NCBI GenBank assembly: GCA_019614645.1
Contig: JABWDB010000013.1
Coordinates: forward strand, 6,959,501-7,023,500
Direction: 5' to 3'
Source: Stratiolaelaps scimitus
Lineage: Eukaryota; Arthropoda; Arachnida; Mesostigmata; Laelapidae
Length of the DNA stretch: 64,000 nt
Position 1 is the stretch's first letter. The number at the start of each line of letters is the position of its first letter. This document shows, in pieces, positions 25,351-36,469 of the stretch. Below the pieces are notes generated by a model, which was not told the origin of the DNA, ran no database searches, and saw nothing but the letters and a program-made list of their open reading frames with translations. The position numbers and the translations under genes are program-made.

Positions 25351-25795
25351 AGTATCCATTCCACACACGTGGAGTGTACGAAGAGAGATTTTCAAGCATT
25401 TGTGAAGTAAACGCTCCTAAGCGCTCCCGTTATGGCGGCCAGCTGAAGCGCGAGCCTGGCGTCTGCGTATAATCAATATCTAGGCTGGCAGGAAGCTGAT
25501 AAGCGATCATATACGACACTTATTGGGGGTTAATGATGCGTTTACGTAAGTTACAATAAGTCTACATATTGTTTATATTTTATTAATACCAAAGTATTTT
25601 TCTAGCTATTCGAGTAATCCCTAATAATAATGGTTGTTGTTTTTTTTTGTTTATCGGGAGTTGTTGTACGTTTGGACTCCGATATAGCTAATAAACTGAT
25701 CATCGCAACCTCGGGACTTGCTTAAAGCTAAACGAAACATTGAAATATGAAAATGTGTTTAAGGTAATTTTATCACTCATTATGTTTGCTTGTTC

Positions 25796-25831
25796 CCGTC
25801 AGCGTTATCAGTTCCGTCAGCGTTATCAGTA
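25796..25831 (+). repeat. Two-copy 18-bp tandem repeat
   Basis: CCGTCAGCGTTATCAGTT is followed at once by a near-identical second copy, then by a TATCATTATT run. Confidence 0.85.
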
Positions 25832-26017
25832 TCATTATTATTATTATTATCATGATCATCATCATTATCGTACGTGTGATCACAGCCAACACAATGTTCA
25901 CCAGACGACACGTTTGCCGTTGTCTTTCGCAGACAGCAATAGATCTTCTTCTCCATAACAACAGAATGACGACCATTCGTCCCGTATGATTTAGTCGTTG
26001 AGTGACACTTCGTCCAG

Positions 26018-26959
26018 TCAGTAACTCTGACCCTTAAACTAAAAGCATAAAAATCTGAAGAGCATTTTTGCATCTTCCCCTTGTCGCCTTACCTTCACTA
26101 TGGCACACTGTTGAGCAGCCAAAGGCGAAATGTCCTGAAGATGCATGGTCCGTCTATCGGCCATTTTGATTTCTTTTTCACACTCGTGAGCGCCGCTACC
26201 ACCAACCAGTCCGACAACGTCCCTCAGATTAACTGTCAAACAGAAGTGATCGCGCAGTGTCTCCCGCCGAAACCCCCGCCAGACGGTGTAACACCGCTCC
26301 TTGTACCGTGTGTCAAGGCATGTGTAAAGTAAAAACAAAGGCGCGCTTGCGTTTGTTGTCTTGCCCGTGCTAGTCGCTCGAAGCTAGCCGCGTTTTCTTG
26401 AATGTATAATATTTTCAATGCTCAAAAGGATAGCAGGTATGGCTAGACGCTGTCGTGACGCTAGTGAGGCTTCGCTGTGACCTACCTACGTCGGCTTGGT
26501 TGGTCTGGTCCAACTTCGAACGGGAACGCTCTGAAGAGGAACACCGTATGTCCCCATGCAGTATTCACCGACACGGTTAGCTCCGAGCTGCTTACAATGT
26601 AATACTTACACGTTCGACTTAGCTGGCTCAGTGCATCATCCTTACTGAATGATTGTCGTGCTCCAACATCAGCCGTTACACATTGGCACACTCGGAATAA
26701 TGCGGTACTCCCTGCATGACAACTGGGTCTAAAGTGGGTTGACGCAGTAATGAATTGGGCCTTAGTAGCCAAAGCTTTGAAGCCAGCTTTGGACACCGCT
26801 GTCAAAAACGTCACCTGAAGGTCGTCGATGCCTAACACCGAACACGCTCTGCTGGCGTGAAGGGGCAGGTCAACATCGAAGCTGATGCTAGCGCCCGCTA
26901 CGCTGGTTGCAACGCCACGTATTATTGGCATTGTAGGGGACGCTTCTGTTGTGTCGTAT
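26018..26959 (-). CDS. Candidate 3' end of a gene, three exons, unknown product
   Basis: Three minus-strand exons fit together. Exon 26959-26610 (350 nt) follows the acceptor CTTTCCTTATTGACGCAG and ends at the consensus donor GTAAGT. Exon 26232-26093 (140 nt) follows CACTTCTGTTTGACAG and ends at GTAAGG. Exon 26038-26018 follows TTTTTATGCTTTTAG and ends in TGA. Phases agree at both junctions (1/2, then 0/0). The last intron is only 54 bp; the first is 377 bp. The roughly 170 residues include six cysteines and start YDTTEASPTMPIIRGVATSV. After the first junction comes NLRDVVGLVGGSGAHECEKE, and the end is CAIVKFKGQSY. I do not recognise the family, and no start exon is established. Chance agreement cannot be excluded. 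Confidence 0.38.
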
Positions 26960-29552
26960 CTGCGTCAATAAGGAAAGACGTGTCAGACACATCTGTAATG
27001 TGGCTAAGAAGCATCTGTTGCTGAAGTTCGTACCAGAATATAATTGGAAAAATACTGTTCCTTGTTTATCGTTGATTTCCTGGATAGAGCATAATCTCAT
27101 TTTTTTTCCGCTAGAACGCTATCTTCAGCGAGATTTCCATAAAATTAAATAAACGTATCCACCGTTCGATGTCAATTGTTGAAATATAACGAATTGTAAC
27201 TAACTAACTATTTTTTACATCTGGATTTTACTTATACTTTATTCAATCGTAAAAGTGGGCGACAATTGTATCCCCCGCTGAACGTGAAATACATCTAAAG
27301 ACACCTTCCTCTATATATTCTTATCAATCCCCAATTCTTAAGCGGGTGCCCAAAATAGAAATTGCGTTGCCCCTTTGGATATCTAAGGAAAATCTTTGCA
27401 TTAAAAATCCGGCAGGAGGAGGAGGACCCCGTCGCACGTCCTCCATCGCTTCCCAGACTTTGTATACAAAGAACAAGCAACCAGATATGCTAGAAATAGA
27501 TTCTATACCTTTGCAATATAACATTACGTCGATTTTGTCATAATACTCGGTCGTATTTTACTCAGACATTCTTGTGGGATCTTTTCTAACGATTGTGGTG
27601 AAATTATTTTCATTTATCAATCTCTATCGAATTTTCTGAGCTTGTGGATACTGCATTCTGAATTCGTTGCGGATAGCAATCTTGAAGCTCGATTGGCTGG
27701 TAGTCATTTTTCTCATTGAATACAATCGAATAAGTATCATGTTCAGTTTACATCACGAGCACTCCTTGGTGATTCTTTAAAACGGTCCATCATACCTTGG
27801 CATTCCATTATGGTTAAGCTCGAAAATGAGCTGCGTATGGTCGAGTAAAGGTTCGCTAGCTAGTCTACTACCGTGAGTCCTATAGAACTAACAGCTTTTT
27901 CTTTCTACACTTGCAAATCGTAACGACACAAGCGAAAGATAACAGAAGCATTCAGCCTCCTTCATCCGATCCTCATTCTTCGCTGGTCGTCGTCGTCGAC
28001 TCCGCGATGGCGCGATGCTCCATTCTCGGTGTTGTGGGTCCCAGAGTTCGTTGTGTCGCCGTCTCGCTGTCGTCCCATCTCGGCAGTGTCACTGTCAGTC
28101 GAGTTGACACACGGGTGTTGGTTGTCGCTCAACGCTCGCTGGGGATCCCCAACCGCTGGCCAGCGGCTGCGCCGCTGTTTTTGTCACCCCACCCCCAGAT
28201 CCACTCCGGCCCGGTCTTCCCTGTTTCTCCCTTCCGATTTCTGGCTCTGTCCGTTCTGCTCGCCAGCCGCTCAGATCTGCTGGCTCTGATAGAAACGCAT
28301 CTCGTTCAGAGAAGAAGACGATGAAAGAGACGACGACGACGACGACGTTTGCGCAGGAAATAGGAACCGTCAGAAATCTTCGCTGGTCTCCCCTCGTACG
28401 ACAGCTCTATCTCTACCCTGGGACTCTATTCATTGGTCCGTTTTGCGCGCCCTTCTGTCGCCTGCGTCCGCGCTTCGCGGGAGTGGCCTATGACGTTATG
28501 TAGTCTGAGGCGTGCTGTGTTCGTGCTGTTCTCTGCGCGAACGTGTGTGTAGCCTGAACGAACTGTAGTAGTCTAGCGAACAACAAAATGCGGAGGTGAC
28601 CGTCGACGAAGCAGCGAACGAGACGAGGATGACACAACGCTCAAGGGTTGCCGCCATCGCGGATGAAGAACCGAGCGCCAGGATGTTGGGGGAACAGTCG
28701 AAAAAGGATGAAGACCAGAGGAAGAAGATTCCTCTTCTTTGAAATTTCCATTCGGCGTTTTCTATCTTTTTCCTGCTCTGACTCTTCGCCGCTCTCTCTC
28801 TCTCTCTCTCTCTTCGCTTTGCTCACAGTCGCTGATTTCGCCGAGGCGGCTTCACAGCGCGTATCATCCTCTACTTGCTGCCACTGCTTTTTTTGGGAAT
28901 CAACCAGCGGCACAAGGAGCGGTGGTGTCGTTTGTTGACCTCGCCGTCGGTGATGTCTGACGTCGACCCAACGTCGCGGTAACCCAACGTCGCCGAAAGC
29001 CGTTGGGTTCAGCTAGCATCAGCCACTACTACAGAAGAGTCGCTACTCAGTGGAGTGGCGCTCGAGCGCCCTCCACCATCAGAAACCTCACGAAGTACCG
29101 GCGATATAGCGGTCGAAGTGTCATGAACAGCAGCAGCAGCTGGAGAAGCGGCGATGGACGGTCCCGCCCCGCCGTCAAGCAAAGTGACACGGAAGCTCAT
29201 GATGGAAAAACGGGACAGGAATTTGGTGACGGCCTGGGATGATCAGAGATAACGATAGCGCAGCTTCATGCCTATTTGCTGCCCTGTCAGACGCCGCGTG
29301 ATTGTGGGCACACATAGCGCGAGAATTGAGCAAATGCAATATTTGACCGATGCCGGGTAACGGGTGGTCATGCAGCTACAATGCAGCTGGACAGACCTTA
29401 CAGGCGCGACCCATAGAACGGGTTAAATGATGTGACGATCTTCTCATTTCTGCGTGCGTCGAAAACGCCGACTAACCGCAAAGGTCTGCATAACGCATAA
29501 TGCATAACTGTTTATGCGGGCGATGCATATTTGAAGCTGTTACCCAGCTATT
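26960..29552. other. Probable upstream intron or intergenic DNA; GC-rich block at 27.9-29.3 kb
   Basis: Beyond the acceptor at 26960 the minus strand must hold earlier exons if the 26-kb gene is real, but none is convincing. A minus-strand frame at about 27100-26990 is open and protein-like, but lacks a clear donor. The block 27900-29250 is GC-rich with a CT tract (28792-28813) and looks like a promoter or leader region. ATG at 28588 is followed by CGGAG and GTGACC, a possible donor. Confidence 0.4.
28792..28813 (+). repeat. (CT)n microsatellite
   Basis: About ten CT units in a GC-rich block. Confidence 0.9.
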
Positions 29553-30375
29553 CTAGTTATGGTTCAATACATGTGCGAAAAGTCGATCGTCGATATGTTT
29601 AACATGAGGCGCCTCAGTGTGGTAGTATTTGACAACAGACTCGTGCAGGGATCGAATGTCGAAGATGACATGTGAACCTGGCTTCGCCTTCGGTAATATC
29701 GAGAAATGAATGGAATCATATGTAGTGTGCCTTTCTGCGAAAAACGCCTGCGCTGGCATTAAATAGCTGCCATACACGCAGTGTCTGTCAAACAAGGATG
29801 TGCGGCATGTGCGTCACCCGTTCGGAGTTCTTGACGAAATAATAAGCAAATTCGAAGGCAGGTAAAGTAAAAAAAAGTCATCGAACAACACGTAGAACTC
29901 GTAAGGAATTGCACAACACAAAGGGCTTAAAGCAGATACGGCCCCATAGAGTAGTCTAAACTCGGGTTTCAGGTACGTCAAAGTATGTTCACCTCGATAT
30001 GCCAACGAACGTATCCGAGAACGCCAGACGGAACTGATTTTCAAGCTGCACGATACCACGACAATTGATAACGGGCTAAACGGTACAGCCTTCAGGACTT
30101 TATTCCTCTCAATATTTGTTACCCCAGAGGCTTCCCCGATGAGCAGATACGTTCTCATCGCGGCGGTACTCCACACGGATCAAGATAGTAAGAGGCCCCC
30201 AAAGGGTAGTAGCGAGGAAAAAAAAATCCACAATAGGAGGACAAACGAACTTCTTCTAGAGGGGAGAACGTACAAGCTCGTTGCAGACGACCTCAACACG
30301 TATTCATCGTGTTTCTCGAGAGTGACACACGCTTACTGAAACAGCTGTTGCATTCCGGATTGGGCACACGTAAAT
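29553..30375 (-). CDS. Candidate 3' end of a gene, three exons, unknown product
   Basis: On the minus strand, exon 30375-30337 (39 nt, after TCGTCGCAG, donor GTAAGC) encodes IYVCPIRNATAVS. Exon 30045-29993 (53 nt, after GTGGTATCGTGCAG, donor GTGAAC) encodes LENQFRLAFSDTFVGIS. The terminal exon starts at 29784 after CATCCTTGTTTGACAG and runs to TAG at 29555-29553, beginning HCVYGSYLMPAQAFFAERHT. Phases match at both junctions (0/0, then 2/1). The product end is rich in His and Tyr and ends HVLNHN. I see no known domain. A fourth possible exon in the 291-bp first intron cannot be excluded. Supporting evidence is splice signal, phase and composition only. Confidence 0.33.
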
Positions 30376-32909
30376 CTGCGACGATTTTGGTACAGATATA
30401 TGCTAATATTGGTATAAGGATAGCAAATCGCGGTCGGCAGTTGGTGACGAAATCGTAACAGGCGCCTCAGTGCCATCGTAGGGGCAAGCGCGTTTATACT
30501 CCTTGGATGAAGTTATCAAACGTAACACGTCTTTGAACCAACGTGAAACAGCGGGACGACAGCGGATGCTCGCATATGAAAAGAGTGAGGCGTGGTTGAG
30601 GCACCATCCTCCCCGCCAAGCGTGTGACTATATAACTCAGACAGTTTACTCAGATGTAAAGTTGTTCAACAAACTGTAACACTGACCCTAGAAGCGGTCT
30701 CATCGTGAGTTCACACTCGTGATCGCGAAAACTTCAAGTGCAGATAATCGATTCTTGTAGCGAGTTCCTCGTCTACCGACTCAATAGTGCACGTTACGAA
30801 AATGGCAAATTTGAATTCTTATTTGTGAGTATTTATTATATCATGACACCTCAAATGGGTTATCTGTACACATCTATGACAGTCTCCACGATATGAGAAC
30901 GCTAGAATAACGCCAAGTAAAATGGGTGAATGTAGCAAATTTGCCTTTTACCAATGCATGCCTGTTATAACTGGCGCCATAGCAACCACACCCGAACTGA
31001 CCTTTTGTTTATAGGTCCTCCCAGGCTTCACTACACAAGGGAGTTGGCTCAAATAATTGTATTTTCAGTAGGCACCGGCCAGATTCTTAATAGTTAGACT
31101 CTAGATTATTTTTTCGTTTCTATTTGCCTCTCCAAGCCTCCAATGTCGTCCCCTCTTCAGTTTGTACATCGGAATCGGTTCCGCCGTTGGCTCCGTCTGT
31201 TTCACATTTCGGCACCAATAACTACGGTCACCCATAACCCATACCACCACGTGGTTTTCAGCTGTTATATTGCTATAACTACACGCTTTCATTTACCTCG
31301 GGGAGCGGGGCGTGCCTCGACCATGCCATGCTGGTCTTCGCTGACGCCGTTTTTTTTTTCGGCCACTATGATGAACAAAACTGATGTCAAGAGCCGCGTT
31401 GAACTATCGTTTTGACGTAACGTCGTCAAACATGTCGCACGGATATCGCGGCCACGAATGCAGCGTCGGCCGCGTTCTCCGATCACCATTTACGTTGATC
31501 ATTTTGGCCGATTCGACGGCTGTGTGTCGTCTTCTACGAAAGTACACTATGGTTCGAACGCAAACATCCGTCTTCGGCGTCCGTTAAACACAGTCGTCCA
31601 GCTGCTTTTGTTGCACTTGAGCCATCATCATGGAGACTTCGTACCTCCTGCAGTGACAGCGCTGCTGCACAGCTTCTACCTGGAGGTCAACAAGAACATT
31701 CAGGCGATTACCAAAGTTGTCATGCAACCCTATGCTGCCACGTTGGCGTTTCGAACGTCAACATTCAGTGGAATGCTGCCCTGAGATGTCGCCGTTCATA
31801 TTCAGCAAATGAAACTTAGCGTAATTACATATATATATATATATATATATATATGGATGCCGAATTCTTTTATGCATATTATGATTTGACACGCGTCAAA
31901 CAGACGAGTGACTAAATGATGTGTTGAATCATCAGCGAACAAATACGAATTGATATTACTAGCTTCATTGTTTCAATATGTGTTTGTGGTATGGCTTCAA
32001 CTAATAGAAACGGGAATGTGATTTTATGCGAACATCGCTCAATTATTCAAAGCAGCATAATTAAGGCAAACCGGCATTGCTGGAATTAGCTGTTGTTTTT
32101 TTTCATACTTGAGCAGTAATTTCTCATGCAATCTTACTAGGCCGTTAAATAATCATTTATGCTACTATTCATGTTACTGTGAAGTGAATCTCTTCATGGC
32201 TGATTCGGGGACGCACATCGTTAGCTTGGTCCAATAATCGTCGTAGGCTTCTGCTTGCCCTGAAAACCGTCCGCGAAACATGGCCCATTCTTCTACGTTC
32301 AGATATCGGAAACAAACTCGTAATTAGCGCAATTTGCTGACATTGACCCGCCGTCGGCTCCTTGTACGGGACAGCGTTTCAATTCACTTTACGCGCTTCC
32401 ATAACGACTTTTGCCTGGTGCCCTTTACTATTATAGATACTCTGTCGGTATGTTCTTTTTTTTTACCGAAGGCAGCAGATAACTTGGGAAAGTCACATTG
32501 TAATACGTTGCGTGGTAAACAAAGGGGTTCAAAAACCCGATAGATTTCTACCGTTCATCTGCGTTGCGATCACATCTCATATGCCACCGTTTGAACATGG
32601 CCAGCAGCAGCAGCAGCATCTTTCTGCTTACGAGCCACTGTTTCTGCTACGACTAATTCGATCTAATTCGTACACGTCATGTTTTCCCTGGAAGCTCCCC
32701 TATCGGTTGGTGTGCAGCGATCGGCAATAATCCAACAAAGTTCCATCCACTTGTCTCCTCTCATACCGCCGTCTATCATTTGCACTCGCCCTGCACAGGA
32801 CTATTACTACTGCTGTCCCTATTCTGCCGCATATCCCTTAACCTGTCTCGACAACGGCAGCAACTCTGCCGGCGTTATCATCACACGATCACACGTAACA
32901 GCGACGACC
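30376..32909. other. No supported gene
   Basis: The stretch holds (AT)13 at 31829-31854. The plus-strand frame 31458-31784 ends in TGA and is protein-like, but it has no start, domain or convincing splice boundary. I would treat it as chance. Confidence 0.5.
31829..31854. repeat. (AT)13 microsatellite
   Basis: Thirteen AT units. Confidence 0.95.
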
Positions 32910-33209
32910 ATGGTCGGTAACCGTCGTCCACGCAGCAGCAGCGGCTCATCGTCTATCGCTGCAGCTGCCGCCAGTCGTGAAGATGATGCCGAAGATCGCG
33001 ATGAAATGAAGACGATCTTGACGCCGGTTCAAGAAGAAGATCTTGACGGCTTGACGCGGACGACTCGGCTGCAGCGACTCGGCGGTAGCGGTCGCGACGA
33101 AGAGGCTTATGAAGGCGTGCGGCCGCGGGAGATTGAGGCTGTGGTGGTGGTGGCGGCTGTTGAGGTCGGCGCTGGCTGTGGTAAACGGTGTCGTCGGCAT
33201 CGCCAGTAG
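32910..33209 (+). CDS. Candidate 5' coding exon, low-complexity charged protein
   Basis: ATG at 32910 sits in a strong eukaryotic start context (GACCATGG). The 99 codons before TAG give MVGNRRPRSSSGSSSIAAAA, then a charged stretch (REDDAEDRDEMKTILTPVQE) and a Gly/Arg-rich end. Mixed use of synonymous codons across the charged middle argues against a simple repeat. If real, the coding part probably ends at a donor before the TAG; GGCTGTG followed by GTAAAC near 33180 is one option. Such Ser/Ala plus acidic starts are common in arthropod nuclear regulators, but no domain is present and the function is unknown. The opposite strand is also open for 115 codons, a warning of GC-driven chance. Confidence 0.3.
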   Translation: MVGNRRPRSSSGSSSIAAAAASREDDAEDRDEMKTILTPVQEEDLDGLTRTTRLQRLGGSGRDEEAYEGVRPREIEAVVVVAAVEVGAGCGKRCRRHRQ

Positions 33210-33383
33210 CAGCCGACTTCGGTCGGCTGGCCAGCGAACGCCTTTTGACCTTGACATAACGGCAAGTGTGCTCTTACGCATACACACACACACACATAGA
33301 CACAGCTTAGCTTGTGCACATATCGCGCGGCCAGATCACGTCCCGGCATCGGCGGCCCGGGGCTGTGGGAGGTTTGACGGAGG

Positions 33384-33791
33384 ATGGGGAGTAGCTTCTT
33401 CATGCCATCCCCTATACCATCCACCCCCGTTTGTGGTGCCCCCTTGCCTGGACGTTCAGCTGACGTTCTGCTGACGTTCTGCTGTTGTTGTACGCCTTTG
33501 GCTGATTCTGCCACCGCTGCCGCCGCTGCTACTGCAGCTTATATCGCGAAGCAGTTGTGCTATGATGATAGCAACAACAACAACAACAACAACAGCAGCA
33601 GCAGTAGCAACAACAACAATGAGAAACTGCCACCAGCCTCGAGTGCCGTGTCGGCCGGCCAACCAGCCACTGTCACAATGGCACAACCACGGCGGCTAGT
33701 ACCACCACTCAGTAATACCTCGTATACAACTCCAGCGACTACAACGATAACTACAACTACCGTTAGTTCACATTATGATTGCTTTGCATGA
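33384..33791 (+). CDS. Candidate Asn/Ser/Thr-rich coding region
   Basis: An ATG-initiated frame of 135 codons ends in TGA. It has an Ala run, then a block made by CAA/CAG-type triplets that gives seven Asn, five Ser and four Asn with an acidic lead (CYDDS). A Pro/Ser/Thr-rich end follows (SNTSYTTPATTTITTTTVSS). It lies 175 bp downstream of the frame at 32910-33209 on the same strand, and the two may belong to one transcript. Asn and Ser homopolymers are typical of insect and mite transcription factors, but triplet repeats also create them for free in untranslated leaders. No domain is visible. Confidence 0.25.
   Translation: MGSSFFMPSPIPSTPVCGAPLPGRSADVLLTFCCCCTPLADSATAAAAATAAYIAKQLCYDDSNNNNNNNSSSSSNNNNEKLPPASSAVSAGQPATVTMAQPRRLVPPLSNTSYTTPATTTITTTTVSSHYDCFA
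33571..33623 (+). repeat. AAC/CAG/CAA triplet tract
   Basis: An imperfect run of AAC and AGC triplets that produces the Asn/Ser blocks of the overlapping frame. Confidence 0.85.
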
Positions 33792-36205
33792 TGCTCGTAA
33801 ATAAGAGAACAAATAGCGCGCAGCTGGAGCCAGACGAGGAGCCATGACCAGCAGTGGGCTGCTGGATCGGTCTGTTGCCGGTCATTGCATGCATGAGCGA
33901 CTGACAGAGCACAAATGGACGAACGAACGGACGAACAACTCAGCGTATGCATTCAGCACTCCCTTCTTCCTTCAAGAAGTAACAGTAGTAACAAGGATTG
34001 TTTGTAGTCTTAGGAGCAGTGGTGGTAGTAGTTGTTGTTGATGTTGTTGCAGTGGCAGAAGAAATGACAATAGATATATGCGGACAGGATCAGCCAGTGG
34101 TAGAAATGCTGGCGAAGTCGCTCGGCGATGAGAATGCCGTTGACGGCCGCCAAGGCGTCGTCGCAGCTTGTGCCGCTGTGGATTGAGCTGACGGCATAGA
34201 TGATGGAATCTGAGTTCGATTGCCGCTTATGTCTCGACCGTTGGGAGGCAGCTAGATGCCATGTTACCATGAGATATGAGTGAGATGACTGGACCAGGCA
34301 AATAACTCGAATGCAGCGGCATGCGCGAGCATGCCGGAACGATTTCTGCTGACCGTCGATTCGGTATGAGAACGAAGCCCTGCCGGGCGATTGCAGAAGA
34401 CGCCGAAGAGGGTCCGAACCGCGAGAATAACTGAGCGGTTTTTCGGTGATAGCGCACGTAATACGTGGCACAGGGGTAGCGCAATGAGCCAGCACACGGA
34501 CAGGCAACATAACGGCGAGATGAAAATATCGTGCGGGACGAAGAGGTTCGGCAGCGAAATACGAAAACTTCAAGGGATTGCGCGTTCGTCCGATGCTCAG
34601 TCCTGTGTTGGTCGTGACAGAGACAGACAGAGGGGATCAAGGAGAAAAATACTAGATGCCCAGATGATTATTCAACAGAGTTAATAGGAATCCTCCTACA
34701 TAAATGGTGTTTGTTAGAATGGTGCTTCTTGTCGGTTGGGAGAGCCGTTTCGCTGCTGCAACAACAACTGCCGCGACAGCGGTAATGGCAGCAACAAATT
34801 GTTGAGCTCAACAACGCCCTAGCTGGCATGAACTGATGTATATGAATATCACCCACCAGCCGCTCGTGTCGCCAGTGGCAATGACCAATGATAGTGACGC
34901 CGTTGTGATCGAGTTGAGTGCGGCACTGTGTTGACAGTCAAATCTGCTCGGTCTCCTATCGACGGTAGACAGACCTTCTTAGGGGTGAACACGTAAATGA
35001 TTCCAATTTACGGAAAGAGTGCAGTCTGTACCTCTGGATTTCGATACGTTTGCGATTTGTCAACCCTGCAATACCGAACAATACAGTTGAATCAGTACGC
35101 TCTATTTTTGAAAGTTTCGCAAAGTGATGGCAAGGGATGAAGGCATGCGTCATCCGAAGACGCCCTTCACGTCCGGGCTCCGGATACGAGGCGGGGCCGA
35201 GAGAAAAGTAGGCTTTCAGTTGGGTGAAACTTATGTTTAATGGTTAGGACAAATACTGGTTCGTGCTTTAATGGGGAACGGTAAGGTTGCAGCTAAATGA
35301 TGAAGCTAAGCTGAGCTACTATTCATCCATAAGTATAATGCATCTCGATAAAGATACAGTTACTGTGGTTAGGAAGGGAATCGCGTGCCCGCCTTGAGGA
35401 AACGCCATAGTGCACCAGATATTATGACCCGTCTTATTGTATTATGAAAATTTGATATTGAGTGGAGTTGAATAGGGAGAACCAACTGGATGCCTTCATA
35501 TATATATATATATATATATTAGCGGACCAATATATATATATATATATATATATATGGTACTGCGGTTAACGCTGCCGTTACCGTCGCTATTATTATTATT
35601 AGCATTATTATCCATGTTCATCGTCTGGCGCATGCAACGTTAATTTGTTCTCATCGAATATATGCGGTGTGTATGGAAATAATAAGCAATGAAGGAGAAA
35701 CTCAAGCCACGATAGTATTTGAACATTTCTTTATTTAGATACCGTTACATTCGGGAATTAGATGCTAGTCTTCACACCTGTGCAATTACAAAAATTGTCC
35801 ATGATGGCATGATGTGCCAGGTAGGCTGATCTCACATATATCGGCATCATCACGACTGTGGCTTAAGTTACGTGCCGTTAGAATCAGTAAATCAGTTGAA
35901 AGCAAATATTGTGTAGATGAATATAAAATAAAGACCATATCTCATAAATATCTAAGCGCACGTTTTATTTATTCATGCTTTTCAGGTAAATACAACGTTA
36001 TTGGTTTTTACGTCGAATCAACGAACAAGCGAATTGTGTTCCGTCCTTGACAGGGACTGTTTGCTGGCTACCTGTGTCAAAGGGTCCACGCTGTGGTCAA
36101 CATTGGACACTGCGTCCAAACCTTCGTTCCTCATCAGTGCACGGAAATGTAACACATCGGGTTCGATATTTTCAACTGGACACCTTGGAACGAGCTATAT
36201 AGGCA
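33792..36205. other. No supported gene; twin AT tracts at 35.5 kb
   Basis: (TA)n at 35499-35519 and 35529-35555 are separated by only nine bases. At 35984 the plus strand has a good acceptor (TTTATTCATGCTTTTCAG), followed by an open frame to TAA at 36211-36213. A second, unspliced reading through the same point is also open, so neither is called as a gene. Confidence 0.5.
35499..35555. repeat. Two (TA)n tracts nine bases apart
   Basis: Tracts of about 21 and 27 bp are split by TAGCGGACCA. Probably one ancestral tract interrupted by a small insertion or mutations. Confidence 0.9.
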
Positions 36206-36469
36206 ATGATTAACATCTTGCCATATATAATAGTAATTTCCTGCACATTTTTCTGCTATTTATCCCTATGGAATGAAGGTCGTTATTGCAATGTAGGTAA
36301 TCCAATGCGCTGCACAGTACACGCCTTTGTACGACTTTCAATTCAGCCAACGTTGGGCGACTTCGGTCGTGGCAGCCGAATCCTGGGGTTTTGTTTTCTT
36401 GTCGATTTTAGCGGCAATTTTCAATGCCTTTTTTTAGGGGGTCAACACAATCTGCGTCTGGCAGATTAA
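36206..36469 (+). CDS. Candidate small secreted peptide, low support
   Basis: ATG at 36206 opens with a hydrophobic, signal-peptide-like stretch (MINILPYIIVISCTFFCYLS), followed by NEGRYCNVGNPMRC. Unspliced, the frame is 87 codons and ends in TAA. A possible donor (GTAG followed by GTAATC, near 36297) and an acceptor with a long T run (about 36428-36437) would instead give a short precursor that joins in phase. There are no recognisable peptide repeats or dibasic cleavage sites. Hydrophobic N-termini arise easily in AT-rich DNA, so this is only a candidate. Confidence 0.2.
   Translation: MINILPYIIVISCTFFCYLSLWNEGRYCNVGNPMRCTVHAFVRLSIQPTLGDFGRGSRILGFCFLVDFSGNFQCLFLGGQHNLRLAD

Larger units (their letters stand above)
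23384..26017. other. No supported gene; possible 3' region of the 26-kb gene
   Basis: The stretch contains a 22-bp palindrome at 25329-25350, a two-copy 18-bp tandem at 25796-25831 and an ATT/ATC run at 25832-25870. On the minus strand an AATAAA motif at about 25577-25582 would suit a 3' end for the gene ending at 26018. Confidence 0.45.

Noticed and set aside
31458..31784. Plus-strand frame ending FSGMLP
   Set aside because: It is protein-like, but lacks a start, donor or acceptor of good quality and any domain.
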